A stretch of 8,983 nt of DNA from JAAYZK01 sp964535025 (GTDB taxonomy: Bacteria > Planctomycetota > Phycisphaerae > SM23-33 > FEN-1343), in the NCBI GenBank assembly GCA_964535025.1, contig CAZHRW010000103.1, positions 1 to 8,983 on the forward strand, in the 5' to 3' direction. The number at the start of each line of letters is the position of its first letter. The first letter of the stretch is position 1. A program made the translations under genes and the position numbers. This document shows positions 1 to 7,374 of the stretch, piece after piece. A model generated the notes under the pieces. That model did not search any database. It was not told the origin of the DNA and saw only the letters and a program-made list of their open reading frames with translations.

Positions 1-148
1 CCCCGACGGCCTCGACGTCGCCGCCGACGCCGGCGCCGCCGCCGTCATCCAGCCCGGCGGCGCCAAGAAGGACGCCGACGTCATCGCCCGCGCCGACGAA
101 CTCGGCCTGGCGATGATCTTCACCGGCACGCGGCATTTCAATCACTGA
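1..148 (+). CDS. purH: PurH C-terminus (AICAR transformylase/IMP cyclohydrolase), 5'-truncated by window edge
   Basis: The frame opening at base 2 encodes the last 48 residues of the bifunctional purine enzyme PurH and ends with TGA at 146-148. PurH carries out the last two steps of IMP synthesis in the cytoplasm: formyl transfer to AICAR and ring closure. What remains is the extreme C-terminus of the transformylase domain. It starts with PDGLDVAADAG, continues with the signature AAVIQPGGAKKDADVIARA and ends in AMIFTGTRHFNH, the usual PurH ending. The start and the cyclohydrolase domain lie outside the window. It converges on the adenosyltransferase gene downstream, with a repeat-filled gap between them. 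Identification is firm from the conserved tail; nothing can be said about the rest of the gene. Confidence 0.93.
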   Translation, partial: PDGLDVAADAGAAAVIQPGGAKKDADVIARADELGLAMIFTGTRHFNH

Positions 149-190
149 TGGGACTGTCGGTCGTGCGGTTTTCGCCCTGGCGGTCGTCGC

Positions 191-396
191 AAATTCGAAA
201 TCCGAAGCTCGAAATACGAAACAAATCCGAAACGGTCAAACGGCCAAAACAACAGACGAAACAACGACAAACGACAGACGGGTCGACGGCCCAACGGAAG
301 AGCTTCACCCAGGGGGGCTCGGCCGTCTTGCCGTTTGTTGTCTTGTCTGTTTGAGGTTTGTTTCGTATTTCGAGCTTCGAGTTTCGGATTTCTCAC
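191..396. repeat. Large imperfect inverted repeat in the purH/adenosyltransferase gap
   Basis: The gap between the two convergent genes (149-439) has no convincing gene. It holds an A- and CGAA-rich arm (about 191-292) and its imperfect mirror, T-rich, at about 331-396. The best-conserved part is a perfect 22-base inverted match between 204-225 and 357-378, with core CTCGAAATACGAAAC on the left and its complement on the right. The inner arms (about 265-290 versus 330-352) match only loosely, so a transcript could fold into a long interrupted hairpin. CGAA-rich intergenic repeats of this style are, from memory, common in uncultured planctomycetes; that is recollection, not a search. It may act as a two-way terminator for the converging genes or be a non-autonomous mobile repeat. 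Confidence 0.7.
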
Positions 397-439
397 CCGC
401 GCCGGCGCCCCCGATCGGAAGTGACGCTGCGGCTTGCCC

Positions 440-1003
440 CTACGTCTCCGCCGACCACAGCTCCTCGGCCATGTGGGCGTTGAAATTGGCCAGGCGAGCG
501 GCGGCGAAGAGCAGGTCGCTGAGGCGGTTGAGGTAGCGGACGGCGAGGGGGTCGTGGACGAAGTTCTCGTCGCGGGGGTTGAGCAGGTGGACGACCGCCC
601 GCTCGGCGCGACGACAGACCGCCCGGGCCAGGTGCAGCCGGGTGGCCAGCTCGCAGCCGCCCGGCACGATGAAATGCTCCAGGGGCGGCAGGCCCTCGCA
701 GATGGCGTCCGTGCGGATCTCCAGGCGTTCGACGGCGTCGAGGGGCAGCTCGCGGGGCGGCCGCCCCGTGCCCAGCGACGCCAGGCGCGACCCCAGCGTG
801 AACAGGGCCGCCGGCACGCCCCCCAGCGCCTCGCCGACAGTCTGCTGGCCGGTCCGGTCGGCTTCGCCGAGGCAGTGGCCCAGCCAGCAGGTCAGTTCGT
901 CGACCGCCCCGCAGGCCTCGACCCGCGAATCGTCCTTGCGGACCCGACGGGCGCCCGGCAGGCCCGTGAACCCTCCATCACCTTGTCTCGTATAGAGTTT
1001 CAT
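440..1003 (-). CDS. PduO-type cob(I)alamin adenosyltransferase
   Basis: This 187-residue protein transfers the adenosyl group of ATP to cob(I)alamin, making coenzyme B12 in the cytoplasm. The whole PduO/MMAB family signature is present. It includes the ATP-binding N-terminus MKLYTRQGDGGFTGL (usually TRxGDxGxTSL), AVDELTCWLG (usually VDELN), and FIVPGG near residue 120. It also has ATRLHLARAVCRRAERAVVHL split over two helices, and YLNRLSDLLFAAARLAN near the C-terminus. The length matches the family. I chose the ATG at 1001-1003 because the family begins at MKLYTR and GAGAGGG lies a suitable distance upstream; an upstream extension to 1111 would add 36 non-family residues. It diverges from the TPR gene and converges on purH. 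I see no cobalamin riboswitch: the leader is too short. Symbols used for this family vary (pduO, cobO, mmab), so none is assigned. Confidence 0.93.
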   Translation of the reverse strand: MKLYTRQGDGGFTGLPGARRVRKDDSRVEACGAVDELTCWLGHCLGEADRTGQQTVGEALGGVPAALFTLGSRLASLGTGRPPRELPLDAVERLEIRTDAICEGLPPLEHFIVPGGCELATRLHLARAVCRRAERAVVHLLNPRDENFVHDPLAVRYLNRLSDLLFAAARLANFNAHMAEELWSAET

Positions 1004-1029
1004 CGATCGAGCCCTCTCGATTGCGCCCG

Positions 1030-1057
1030 TTGATCCGCCCGGCGTCACGCGTACAAT
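1030..1057 (+). promoter_or_regulatory. Candidate sigma-70-type promoter for the TPR gene
   Basis: TTGATC at 1030-1035 and TACAAT at 1052-1057 are separated by 16 bases and lie 57 bases upstream of the TPR start, inside the 111-base divergent gap. Four of six and five of six positions fit the sigma-70 consensus. This is the only A/T-rich patch in the gap, so promoters of both divergent genes may overlap here; TATTGT on the opposite strand (1058-1053) could be a -10 for the adenosyltransferase. Sequence match only. Confidence 0.4.
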
Positions 1058-1114
1058 ACCACAGTCGGCCTGGTCGGACCACGGCGGCCGGACCGGCCGG
1101 CAGGAACGCACGAC

Positions 1115-1432
1115 ATGACCCGCATCGAGTCGATCCGCAAACTGCTGGCCGCGTCGCCCGACGACACGTTCCTATTATACAGCCTCGGCATGGAACTGCT
1201 GGCCGCCGGCCGCGCCGCCGAGGCCGTCGAGGCCTTCGAACGCGTCGTCGGCCACGATCCGGAGTACCTCGCGGCGTACGGACAGTTGGGCCACGCCCTC
1301 GAGGCCGTCGGCGATCGGCCCGCCGCGGCCGAGCGGTATCGCCAGGGCCAGGCGGTCGCGCGACGCCAGGGCGACGGCCACGCCGCCGACCGGTTCGCCC
1401 TGTGGCTGGCGGCGGTCGACGACGGCCGGTGA
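1115..1432 (+). CDS. Small tetratricopeptide-repeat (TPR) protein
   Basis: A 105-residue, probably cytoplasmic protein made almost wholly of TPR helices, a fold used to bind other proteins. Two units are visible. Residues 18-51 include LYSLGMELLAAGRAAEAVEAF and the closing P of HDPEY; residues 52-85 include AAYGQLGHALEAVGDRPAAAE. Both carry the small-residue and aromatic positions typical of TPRs. A short N-terminal helix (IESIRKLLAASPDD) resembles the tail of a preceding repeat. There is no signal peptide or membrane segment. The ATG at 1115 has AGGA at 1102-1105. It lies between the divergent adenosyltransferase and gyrB, about 200 bases before the gyrase start, and could be co-transcribed with gyrB. 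Its partner is unknown; the family fold does not reveal a function. Confidence 0.82.
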   Translation: MTRIESIRKLLAASPDDTFLLYSLGMELLAAGRAAEAVEAFERVVGHDPEYLAAYGQLGHALEAVGDRPAAAERYRQGQAVARRQGDGHAADRFALWLAAVDDGR

Positions 1433-1516
1433 GCCGCCGTCGCCCTCGCGGGCGCAGCCGTCGATGGCCGCGTTACTTACAAAAGCCGAACCGCGGGCAT
1501 TTCCGCCGGATTTTCG

Positions 1517-1546
1517 CTGGATGTTCGGGGTCGAATCTGCGATAAT
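1517..1546 (+). promoter_or_regulatory. Weak candidate promoter upstream of gyrB
   Basis: GATAAT at 1541-1546 is a good -10-like hexamer about 90 bases upstream of the GTG start of gyrB. The only -35 candidate is CTGGAT at 1517-1522, a poor match, with an 18-base spacer. The leader between here and 1634 is rich in runs of C and G with no recognisable regulatory fold. If this promoter is real, the ATG at 1464 cannot be the gyrB start. Confidence 0.25.
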
Positions 1547-1619
1547 GATGGGTCTGATGTCGGCCGGAATGCTACGGATGCACCCCCCGCGCCCGCCCGG
1601 GCGCCGCACGGATGCAGAT

Positions 1620-1625
1620 GAGGAG
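1620..1625 (+). promoter_or_regulatory. Ribosome binding site deciding the gyrB GTG start
   Basis: GAGGAG ends nine bases before the GTG at 1635, an optimal Shine-Dalgarno placement. None of the in-frame ATG codons further upstream (1464 onward) has a comparable site, and the residues they would add do not resemble GyrB. Confidence 0.7.
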
Positions 1626-1634
1626 TTTGAGACT

Positions 1635-4118
<2,484 letters not shown>

Positions 4119-4137
4119 CCCCGACTCGCTGATGCTT

Positions 4138-4431
4138 TCATCCTTTTGAGAACAAGGCGTTGAAACCCATAAACAAAGCGGCGGCCAACGTCGTATAGGC
4201 GAATATCCGCTTCAGTTGCTCGGGCCTAGTTTTCATGGCGAATTTGCCGCCGATAAGTCCGCCGAGAATGGCGATCACCGCAAAGGGAATCGCGCCTTTG
4301 GGATCGAAATGCCCCTGCGCCGCATGGCCGATGAAACCCATGATCGCCGTTGCGGCAACCATGGCGGAGGATGTGCCCACGGCAATGCGCATGGGAACCC
4401 CGCACAGCAGAACCATTAACGGGACCTTAAA
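4138..4431 (-). pseudogene. TauE/SafE (TSUP) transporter, C-terminal fragment
   Basis: About 97 residues match the C-terminal half of a TSUP-family membrane protein. These transporters move sulfite, sulfoacetate or other organic anions and are normally around 250 residues with two related halves. The fragment starts at FKVPLMVLLCGVPMRIAVGTS, the pore-lining segment of the second half. It continues with GFIGHAAQGHFD, the membrane segment AIPFAVIAILGGLIGGKFA and a last helix ending in LFSKG before TGA (4138-4140). The normal glycine-rich GGGF just before FKVP is missing: at 4432 the sequence switches to reverse-transcriptase DNA. An open frame continues to an ATG at 4491, but its 20 extra residues are antisense to the RT motif and are not TSUP. 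Base composition is clearly less GC-rich than gyrB. The stop lies 20 bases from the gyrB stop, on the opposite strand. I infer an inactive remnant. Confidence 0.72.
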
Positions 4432-4432
4432 C

Positions 4433-4801
4433 GAGCCGCAGGACCGGCGCGGCGTGCCGCAGGGCGCGCCGATCTCGCCGCTGTTGAGCAACCGCTACAT
4501 GCGCCGGTTCGTGCTGGGCTGGAAGCCGCCGGGCCACGAGGCGCGGCGTGACGCCCACATCGTCAACTACGCCGATGACTTCGTCATCTGCTGTCGCGAG
4601 ACGGCCCACGAGGCCGACCGGATCATGCGGCGGATGATGGGTCAACTGAAGCTGACGGTCAACGACGCCAAGACGCGGATCTGCCGTCTGCCGGACGCGT
4701 CGTTCGACTTCCTGGGGTACACGATCGGGCGATGTTACGCCCTCGGAACGGGACGGCCCTATCCGGGCACGCGTCCGTCGAAGACAAAGGTCCAACAGTT
4801 A
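4433..4801 (+). pseudogene. Group II intron reverse transcriptase, internal fragment
   Basis: About 120 residues match the palm region of group II intron reverse transcriptase/maturase (LtrA family). Visible blocks are RRGVPQGAPISPLLSNRYMRR (RT5, family GxPQGxxxSPLLxN) and NYADDFVICCR with the catalytic YADD at 4568-4579. Then comes LKLTVNDAKTRICRLPDASF (RT6), followed by FDFLGYTIGRCY (RT7) and GTRPSKTKVQQL. RT0-RT4 are missing upstream, and the thumb, maturase X and endonuclease domains are missing downstream, so it cannot work. No stop interrupts the fragment, suggesting recent truncation. The upstream junction with TSUP is at about 4432-4438 and the downstream one near 4801. A longer open frame (4235-5353) covers it, but its flanks are not RT. 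The GVPQG motif fits group II rather than diversity-generating or retron enzymes. No intron domain V fold was recognised nearby. Confidence 0.82.
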
Positions 4802-4850
4802 CGCCCCGTTCCTGTCCCCACCGCGCCACATCTCGACTCTACCCGACGGC

Positions 4851-4898
4851 CAATTACCCGGCGCAAGTTCGAAATGACGAAAGGGTCCGAAAGCAACC
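4851..4898 (+). repeat. 48-bp perfect direct repeat, copy 1
   Basis: Identical base for base to 5860-5907, 1009 bases downstream. It begins CAATTACCCGGCGCAAG and ends GGTCCGAAAGCAACC. Similarity continues after a small indel through CTGTTAACC to 4910 (copy 2 to 5920). The style, runs of CGAAA and TCCGAAA, recalls the CGAA-rich intergenic repeat near the window start. The last 15 bases recur inverted at 5032-5046. Confidence 0.9.
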
Positions 4899-5020
4899 CG
4901 GCTGTTAACCCGTTTCAACCTGTTCACGAAACCAGCCTTCGCCGAGGCTTCGGCGGGCATGGAGTCCGAGACCTGCCCGCCGGCAGGCGGGGTTCGCGAC
5001 CGTTTTTTCGGGCAACGGGA

Positions 5021-5046
5021 GCAACCGTCGCGGTTGCTTTCGGACC
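5021..5046. repeat. Inverted partial copy of the repeat, overlapping a perfect hairpin
   Basis: GGTTGCTTTCGGACC at 5032-5046 is the exact reverse complement of 4884-4898 in copy 1 and 5893-5907 in copy 2. It overlaps a 7-bp stem (GCAACCG 5021-5027, loop TCG, CGGTTGC 5031-5037). The element is therefore present three times within about 1060 bases, twice direct and once inverted. Confidence 0.75.
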
Positions 5047-5056
5047 TCCACAGTCT

Positions 5057-5073
5057 CACCCGCAAAACGGGTG
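5057..5073 (-). terminator. Short hairpin after the TrkA fragment, possible terminator
   Basis: CACCCG (5057-5062) and CGGGTG (5068-5073) form a 6-bp stem with a five-base loop, beginning seven bases past the stop of the minus-strand TrkA fragment. There is no T-tract after it on that strand, so intrinsic termination would be weak at best. Confidence 0.3.
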
Positions 5074-5080
5074 TGCCAAG

Positions 5081-5851
5081 TCATGTCTGAGATGTGGAGG
5101 CCTGCTGCGATGTTTGTATTTCCGCCACGCCCTCGGGACTGCCGACCACGACAATGCTGTCGCTGGTCTGAAGCTTGTCCGAGGCACGAGGCGACGTGCG
5201 TTTCTCTTGGCCTCTGCGGATGCCGATCACGGTAACACCATAACGATTGTGGAAGTCCAACTCCGCGAGCGTCTTGCCTGCCCAGTTCGAGTGCTCGGGT
5301 ATGATGATCTCGTCCGCACCGAATGCACTGGCCTGATCCTGCGGTCCACCTAACTCGCGCTGGCGCAAATGCTCAATGGCCGGCCCCGCCTGTTCGGGCG
5401 AGCACAGAAGCACGAGCCGGTCCCCAGGATACATCCGGAAGTCGGGGCCGGGATTGAAGTTCACCTTGCCTGCCCGGCTCACCGCCAGAACAGAGACCCC
5501 GAGTTCTCGGCGAATGTCCAGCTCGCGCAGCGTCTTTCCCGTGAACACCGACCCCGGCTGAAGAGCTACTTCCTCCAGGACAGCGGGCCAATCGCGAAGG
5601 CCGGGCAGGGACTGGACGGCCCCGGTAACGGCCTCGACCGCCTGCTCGGCAGCGTCGTTGAAAGGCTGCAAGACCAGATGGGCTCCGAGTCGGTGATACT
5701 CCTCAGCTTGCGCTGGGTCGCCAGCCGTGAGCGCAACGCGACCCTTGAAGTCCGCCTCGCCCAGCAGGTTGAACAGCGTGACGTTCATCTCTCGGTCGCG
5801 GATGGCGCACAGTATCCATCGGGCCTTGTCTGGCAGGGTTACGATGCTCGT
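5081..5851 (-). pseudogene. TrkA-type potassium transport regulator, 5'-truncated (partial TrkA-N plus two TrkA-C domains)
   Basis: The minus-strand frame is open from 5851 to TGA at 5081-5083 and matches the regulatory part of a K+ transport or cation:proton antiporter protein. The first residues, TSIVTLPDKARWILCAIRDRE, then GRVALTAGDPAQAEEYHRLGAH and LVLQPF, are the second half of a Rossmann TrkA-N (RCK) domain. The nucleotide-binding GxGxxG half is absent. Two TrkA-C domains follow. The first has LEEVALQPGSVFTGKTLRELD and PGDRLVLLCSPE; the second has DEIIIPEHSNWAGKTLAELD and SDSIVVVGSPEG. Such tandem regulatory domains bind nucleotides and gate potassium flux on the cytoplasmic side. Reading upstream, an in-frame stop occurs at 5854-5852 and the repeat copy 2 begins at 5860, so the gene is cut at that repeat. 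An internal ATG at 5788 would give 235 residues without a usable TrkA-N fold. The C-terminus looks natural. Probably a remnant. Confidence 0.75.
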
Positions 5852-5859
5852 CTATTAAT

Positions 5860-5907
5860 CAATTACCCGGCGCAAGTTCGAAATGACGAAAGGGTCCGAA
5901 AGCAACC
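5860..5907 (+). repeat. 48-bp perfect direct repeat, copy 2
   Basis: Second exact copy of 4851-4898, with loose similarity on to 5920 (CCTGTTAACC). It lies between the cut 5' end of the TrkA fragment and the promoter region of the antiporter reading frame. No clear short target-site duplication flanks either copy. Confidence 0.9.
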
Positions 5908-5961
5908 GGGCCTGTTAACCGCAGCGTCGTCGTCTTAGTCACTGTCTCCAATGGATTTGCA

Positions 5962-5990
5962 TTGAGCAATTCACGTTTTTCGAGGATAAT
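5962..5990 (+). promoter_or_regulatory. Candidate sigma-70-type promoter for the antiporter/capsid frame
   Basis: TTGAGC at 5962-5967 and GATAAT at 5985-5990 have an ideal 17-base spacer and lie 27 bases upstream of the ATG at 6018. Matches are four of six and five of six. The surrounding 5941-6000 is AT-rich against the rest of the window. If active, it would drive the chimeric frame and, by read-through, the phage genes behind it. No strong Shine-Dalgarno is seen; GGATGGG at 6002-6008 is the nearest purine-rich run. Confidence 0.45.
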
Positions 5991-6017
5991 TCCGTAAAAG
6001 TGGATGGGTAACATGAC

Positions 6018-6617
6018 ATGGCCATTGTGCTCTTAATCATTGGACTGGCGCTGTTGACGGTGGGCGCTGAGGTGTTGGTGCGTGGAGCAAGCGGCCTCGC
6101 CCGCGCTGCGGGTCTACCGTCACTGGTCATCGGATTGACCGTTGTGGCCTTCGGTACCAGCGCTCCGGAGTTGGCAGTGTCGGTAAAGGCCAGCGTTTCA
6201 GGCCAAGCCGACATCGCTTTGGGCAATGTGATCGGCAGCAACATCTTCAACGTGTTGTTCATCCTCGGTGTGTCGGCGCTGATGCTCATGAAGAGCCTGC
6301 TGCTCAACGAGACCACCACCGCCAACAAGCCCAAGCCGAACACCAACCCGCACGTCGGGAAGTTCGACGTCGTCTCCAGCGTGTACCTGTCCAACGCCTC
6401 GTTCACCGGCGCATCCAGCAAGGCGTGGTACCTGATGGCCGACCCCAACCGCGTGCCGGCCATCGAGGTTGCGTTCCTTAACGGCGTCGACCGCCCGACG
6501 GTCGAAAAGACCGACGCGGACTTCAACACGCTGGGCGTTATGTTCCGGGGCTATATCGACTTCGGCGTCCGCGAGCAGGATTACCGCGGGGCGCTCCGGA
6601 TGAAGGGCGAGGCGTAA
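6018..6617 (+). CDS. Chimeric frame: Ca2+/Na+ antiporter N-terminus fused to phage major capsid C-terminus
   Basis: One uninterrupted 199-residue frame joins two unrelated proteins. Residues 1 to about 89 are the start of a YrbG-type calcium/sodium antiporter (CaCA family, normally over 300 residues). They show a membrane helix at 2-21, the alpha-1 ion-binding repeat IGLTVVAFGTSAPEL (38-52), GNVIGSNIFNVL (69-80) and the beginning of a third helix. From about residue 90-95 onward the sequence is the last ~105 residues of a tailed-phage major capsid protein. The seam is near 6282-6300, with no stop or frameshift. The antiporter part lacks the second alpha repeat and cannot transport; the capsid part lacks its N-terminal arm and most of the core. 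The ATG at 6018 fits the antiporter family start. Base composition shifts to more GC-rich after the seam. It may be a recombination product or an assembly artefact; I infer it is not functional as either parent. Confidence 0.75.
   Translation: MAIVLLIIGLALLTVGAEVLVRGASGLARAAGLPSLVIGLTVVAFGTSAPELAVSVKASVSGQADIALGNVIGSNIFNVLFILGVSALMLMKSLLLNETTTANKPKPNTNPHVGKFDVVSSVYLSNASFTGASSKAWYLMADPNRVPAIEVAFLNGVDRPTVEKTDADFNTLGVMFRGYIDFGVREQDYRGALRMKGEA
6288..6617 (+). pseudogene. Phage major capsid protein, C-terminal fragment (Mu gpT-like)
   Basis: This is the phage part of the chimeric frame. Recognisable pieces are KSLLLNETTTANKPKPNTNP, then GKFDVVSSVYLSNASFTG, AWYLMADPNRVPAIEVAFLNG, and DADFNTLGVMFRGYIDFGV with the closing YRGALRMKGEA. 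They follow the pattern of Mu-like major head subunits: LLNS near the start, AWYLxADP, IEVAFLNGxxxPTVE, FRGYxDFG and RGxxKxxG at the end. Family membership is from memory of such proteins. About two thirds of a normal capsid protein is missing. It is followed by the DUF2190-type gene, the order expected in these structural operons. The start is approximate. Confidence 0.65.
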
Positions 6618-6674
6618 ACCTCCCCCTTCGTCTGTGGGCTCTCTTTCCACCTGACAACACAGTAGGAGCCGTCC

Positions 6675-7013
6675 ATGACCGCACGATTCATCCATGATGG
6701 AAGCAGTATCGACTACACCCCGGCGGCGGATGTGACCGCCGGGGACGTGGTCGTCCAGGGCGACCTGATCGGGATCGCCAAGCTCGACATCGCCGCCGAC
6801 GCGCTGGGGGCGCTGGCCGTGACCGGCGTGTTCGACGTGCCCAAGACCGCCGGGGTCGGCGAGGCCATCGCCGCCGGGGCGAAGGTCTACTGGGACGTCG
6901 CCGACGGCATCGCCAAGACCGACGACGAGGCCGGGGCCAACAAGTACCTCGGCAAGGTCGTCGCCGCCGCCGGCGACACCGCCACCACCGTCCGTGTCCG
7001 CCTGGAGCAGTAG
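6675..7013 (+). CDS. DUF2190-type phage protein, probable capsid decoration protein
   Basis: A 112-residue protein with the DUF2190 pattern: HDGSSIDYTPAADVTAGDVVV at the N-terminus, then GDLIGIAKLDIAADALGALAV. After that come TGVFDVPKT and AIAAGAKVYWDVADGIAKT, with KYLGKVVAAAGDTATTVRVRL at the end. Members are usually encoded next to the major capsid gene and are thought to be capsid cement or decoration proteins with a beta-rich fold. AGGAG at 6664-6668 sits six bases before the ATG. It follows the capsid fragment by 57 bases and precedes a probable head-tail protein by four. No signal peptide or membrane segment. Intact, in contrast to the capsid gene before it. Alternative: a structural protein of unknown place. 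Confidence 0.78.
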   Translation: MTARFIHDGSSIDYTPAADVTAGDVVVQGDLIGIAKLDIAADALGALAVTGVFDVPKTAGVGEAIAAGAKVYWDVADGIAKTDDEAGANKYLGKVVAAAGDTATTVRVRLEQ

Positions 7014-7017
7014 GTAA

Positions 7018-7374
7018 GTGGGTGATCTCCTTCGCGACGGCCTGACGTGGCTCGAACAGCAGCGCTCGGCCCACATGACCAGCCCGGTGACGTACCGCCG
7101 GGCTGGTCAGGCCGACGCGGTGGTCCAGGCGACCTTTGGCCGCACCGAGATCGAGATCACAGACGACGAGGGCGGGTCGATCCGCACCCACGTTGTCGAC
7201 TTCCTGATCCTCGCCGACGCGATGGCGACGGATCCTGAGGCCGGTGACATCATTGTCGCCGACGGGCGCAGGTACGAGGTCATGGACCTCGGCGGCGACG
7301 GCTGCTGGCGGTGGTCGGACCCATACCGCCAGACGTACCGCATCCACACCAAGGACATCGGAGCGGATGTATGA
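7018..7374 (+). CDS. Probable phage head-tail adaptor/closure protein
   Basis: A 118-residue protein starting with GTG at 7018, four bases after the previous stop. The N-terminal helix GDLLRDGLTWLEQQRSAHM leads into a beta-rich domain: VTYRRAGQADAVVQATFGRTE, then DFLILADAMATDPEAGDII, and RRYEVMDLGGDGCWRWSDPY followed by YRIHTKDIG. This layout (helix, DFL(I/V) strand, PExGDxI turn, then GxYEV strand and CWRWSDP) recalls small head-closure or head-tail joining proteins, and its position after the capsid and DUF2190 genes fits. I infer the role from position and shape; no named family is certain. An internal ATG at 7075 would remove the first helix and is less likely. Its TGA overlaps the next ATG (ATGA, 7371-7374), suggesting translational coupling. 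Confidence 0.65.
   Translation: MGDLLRDGLTWLEQQRSAHMTSPVTYRRAGQADAVVQATFGRTEIEITDDEGGSIRTHVVDFLILADAMATDPEAGDIIVADGRRYEVMDLGGDGCWRWSDPYRQTYRIHTKDIGADV

Larger units (their letters stand above)
4802..5080. other. Gene-free stretch packed with repeats and hairpins
   Basis: These 279 bases hold no convincing gene. Starting at the RT break they contain CGTTCCTGTCCCCACC (4807-4822), whose complement GGTGGGGACAGG resembles sequences often found beside REP-associated transposases; that link is a weak guess. Copy 1 of the 48-bp direct repeat follows at 4851-4898. Next come hairpins CGCCGA/TCGGCG (4940-4955), CCTGCC/GGCAGG (4972-4987) and GCAACCG/CGGTTGC (5021-5037). An inverted 15-base copy of part of the direct repeat is at 5032-5046, and the last hairpin (5057-5073) is beside the TrkA stop. 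Confidence 0.55.

Noticed and set aside
434..1033. Plus-strand open frame opposite the adenosyltransferase
   Set aside because: It is a shadow of the minus-strand gene, with no family motifs and no ribosome binding site.
1004..1114. Cobalamin riboswitch ahead of the adenosyltransferase
   Set aside because: The gap is 111 bases and shared with a divergent gene; no B12-box-like conserved core was recognised.
4432..4491. Extension of the TSUP frame to an ATG at 4491
   Set aside because: The extra 20 residues are the reverse complement of the RT5 coding region and do not look like TSUP.
4433..4801. Diversity-generating retroelement or retron reverse transcriptase
   Set aside because: The RT5 motif GVPQGAPISPLL and the RT7 region are group II-like; no template/variable repeat pair or msr/msd-type RNA was seen.
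4235..5353. 372-codon plus-strand frame containing the RT motifs
   Set aside because: Only 4433-4801 is RT. The start is antisense to the TSUP fragment and the end is repeat DNA and antisense TrkA, so it is not one gene.
4851..5907. CRISPR array
   Set aside because: Only two direct copies, 1009 bases apart, plus a short inverted copy; no regular spacers and no cas genes.
6198..7347. Long minus-strand frames opposite the capsid, DUF2190 and adaptor genes
   Set aside because: They are shadows produced by GC-rich third positions; the plus-strand genes have recognisable proteins and Shine-Dalgarno sites.
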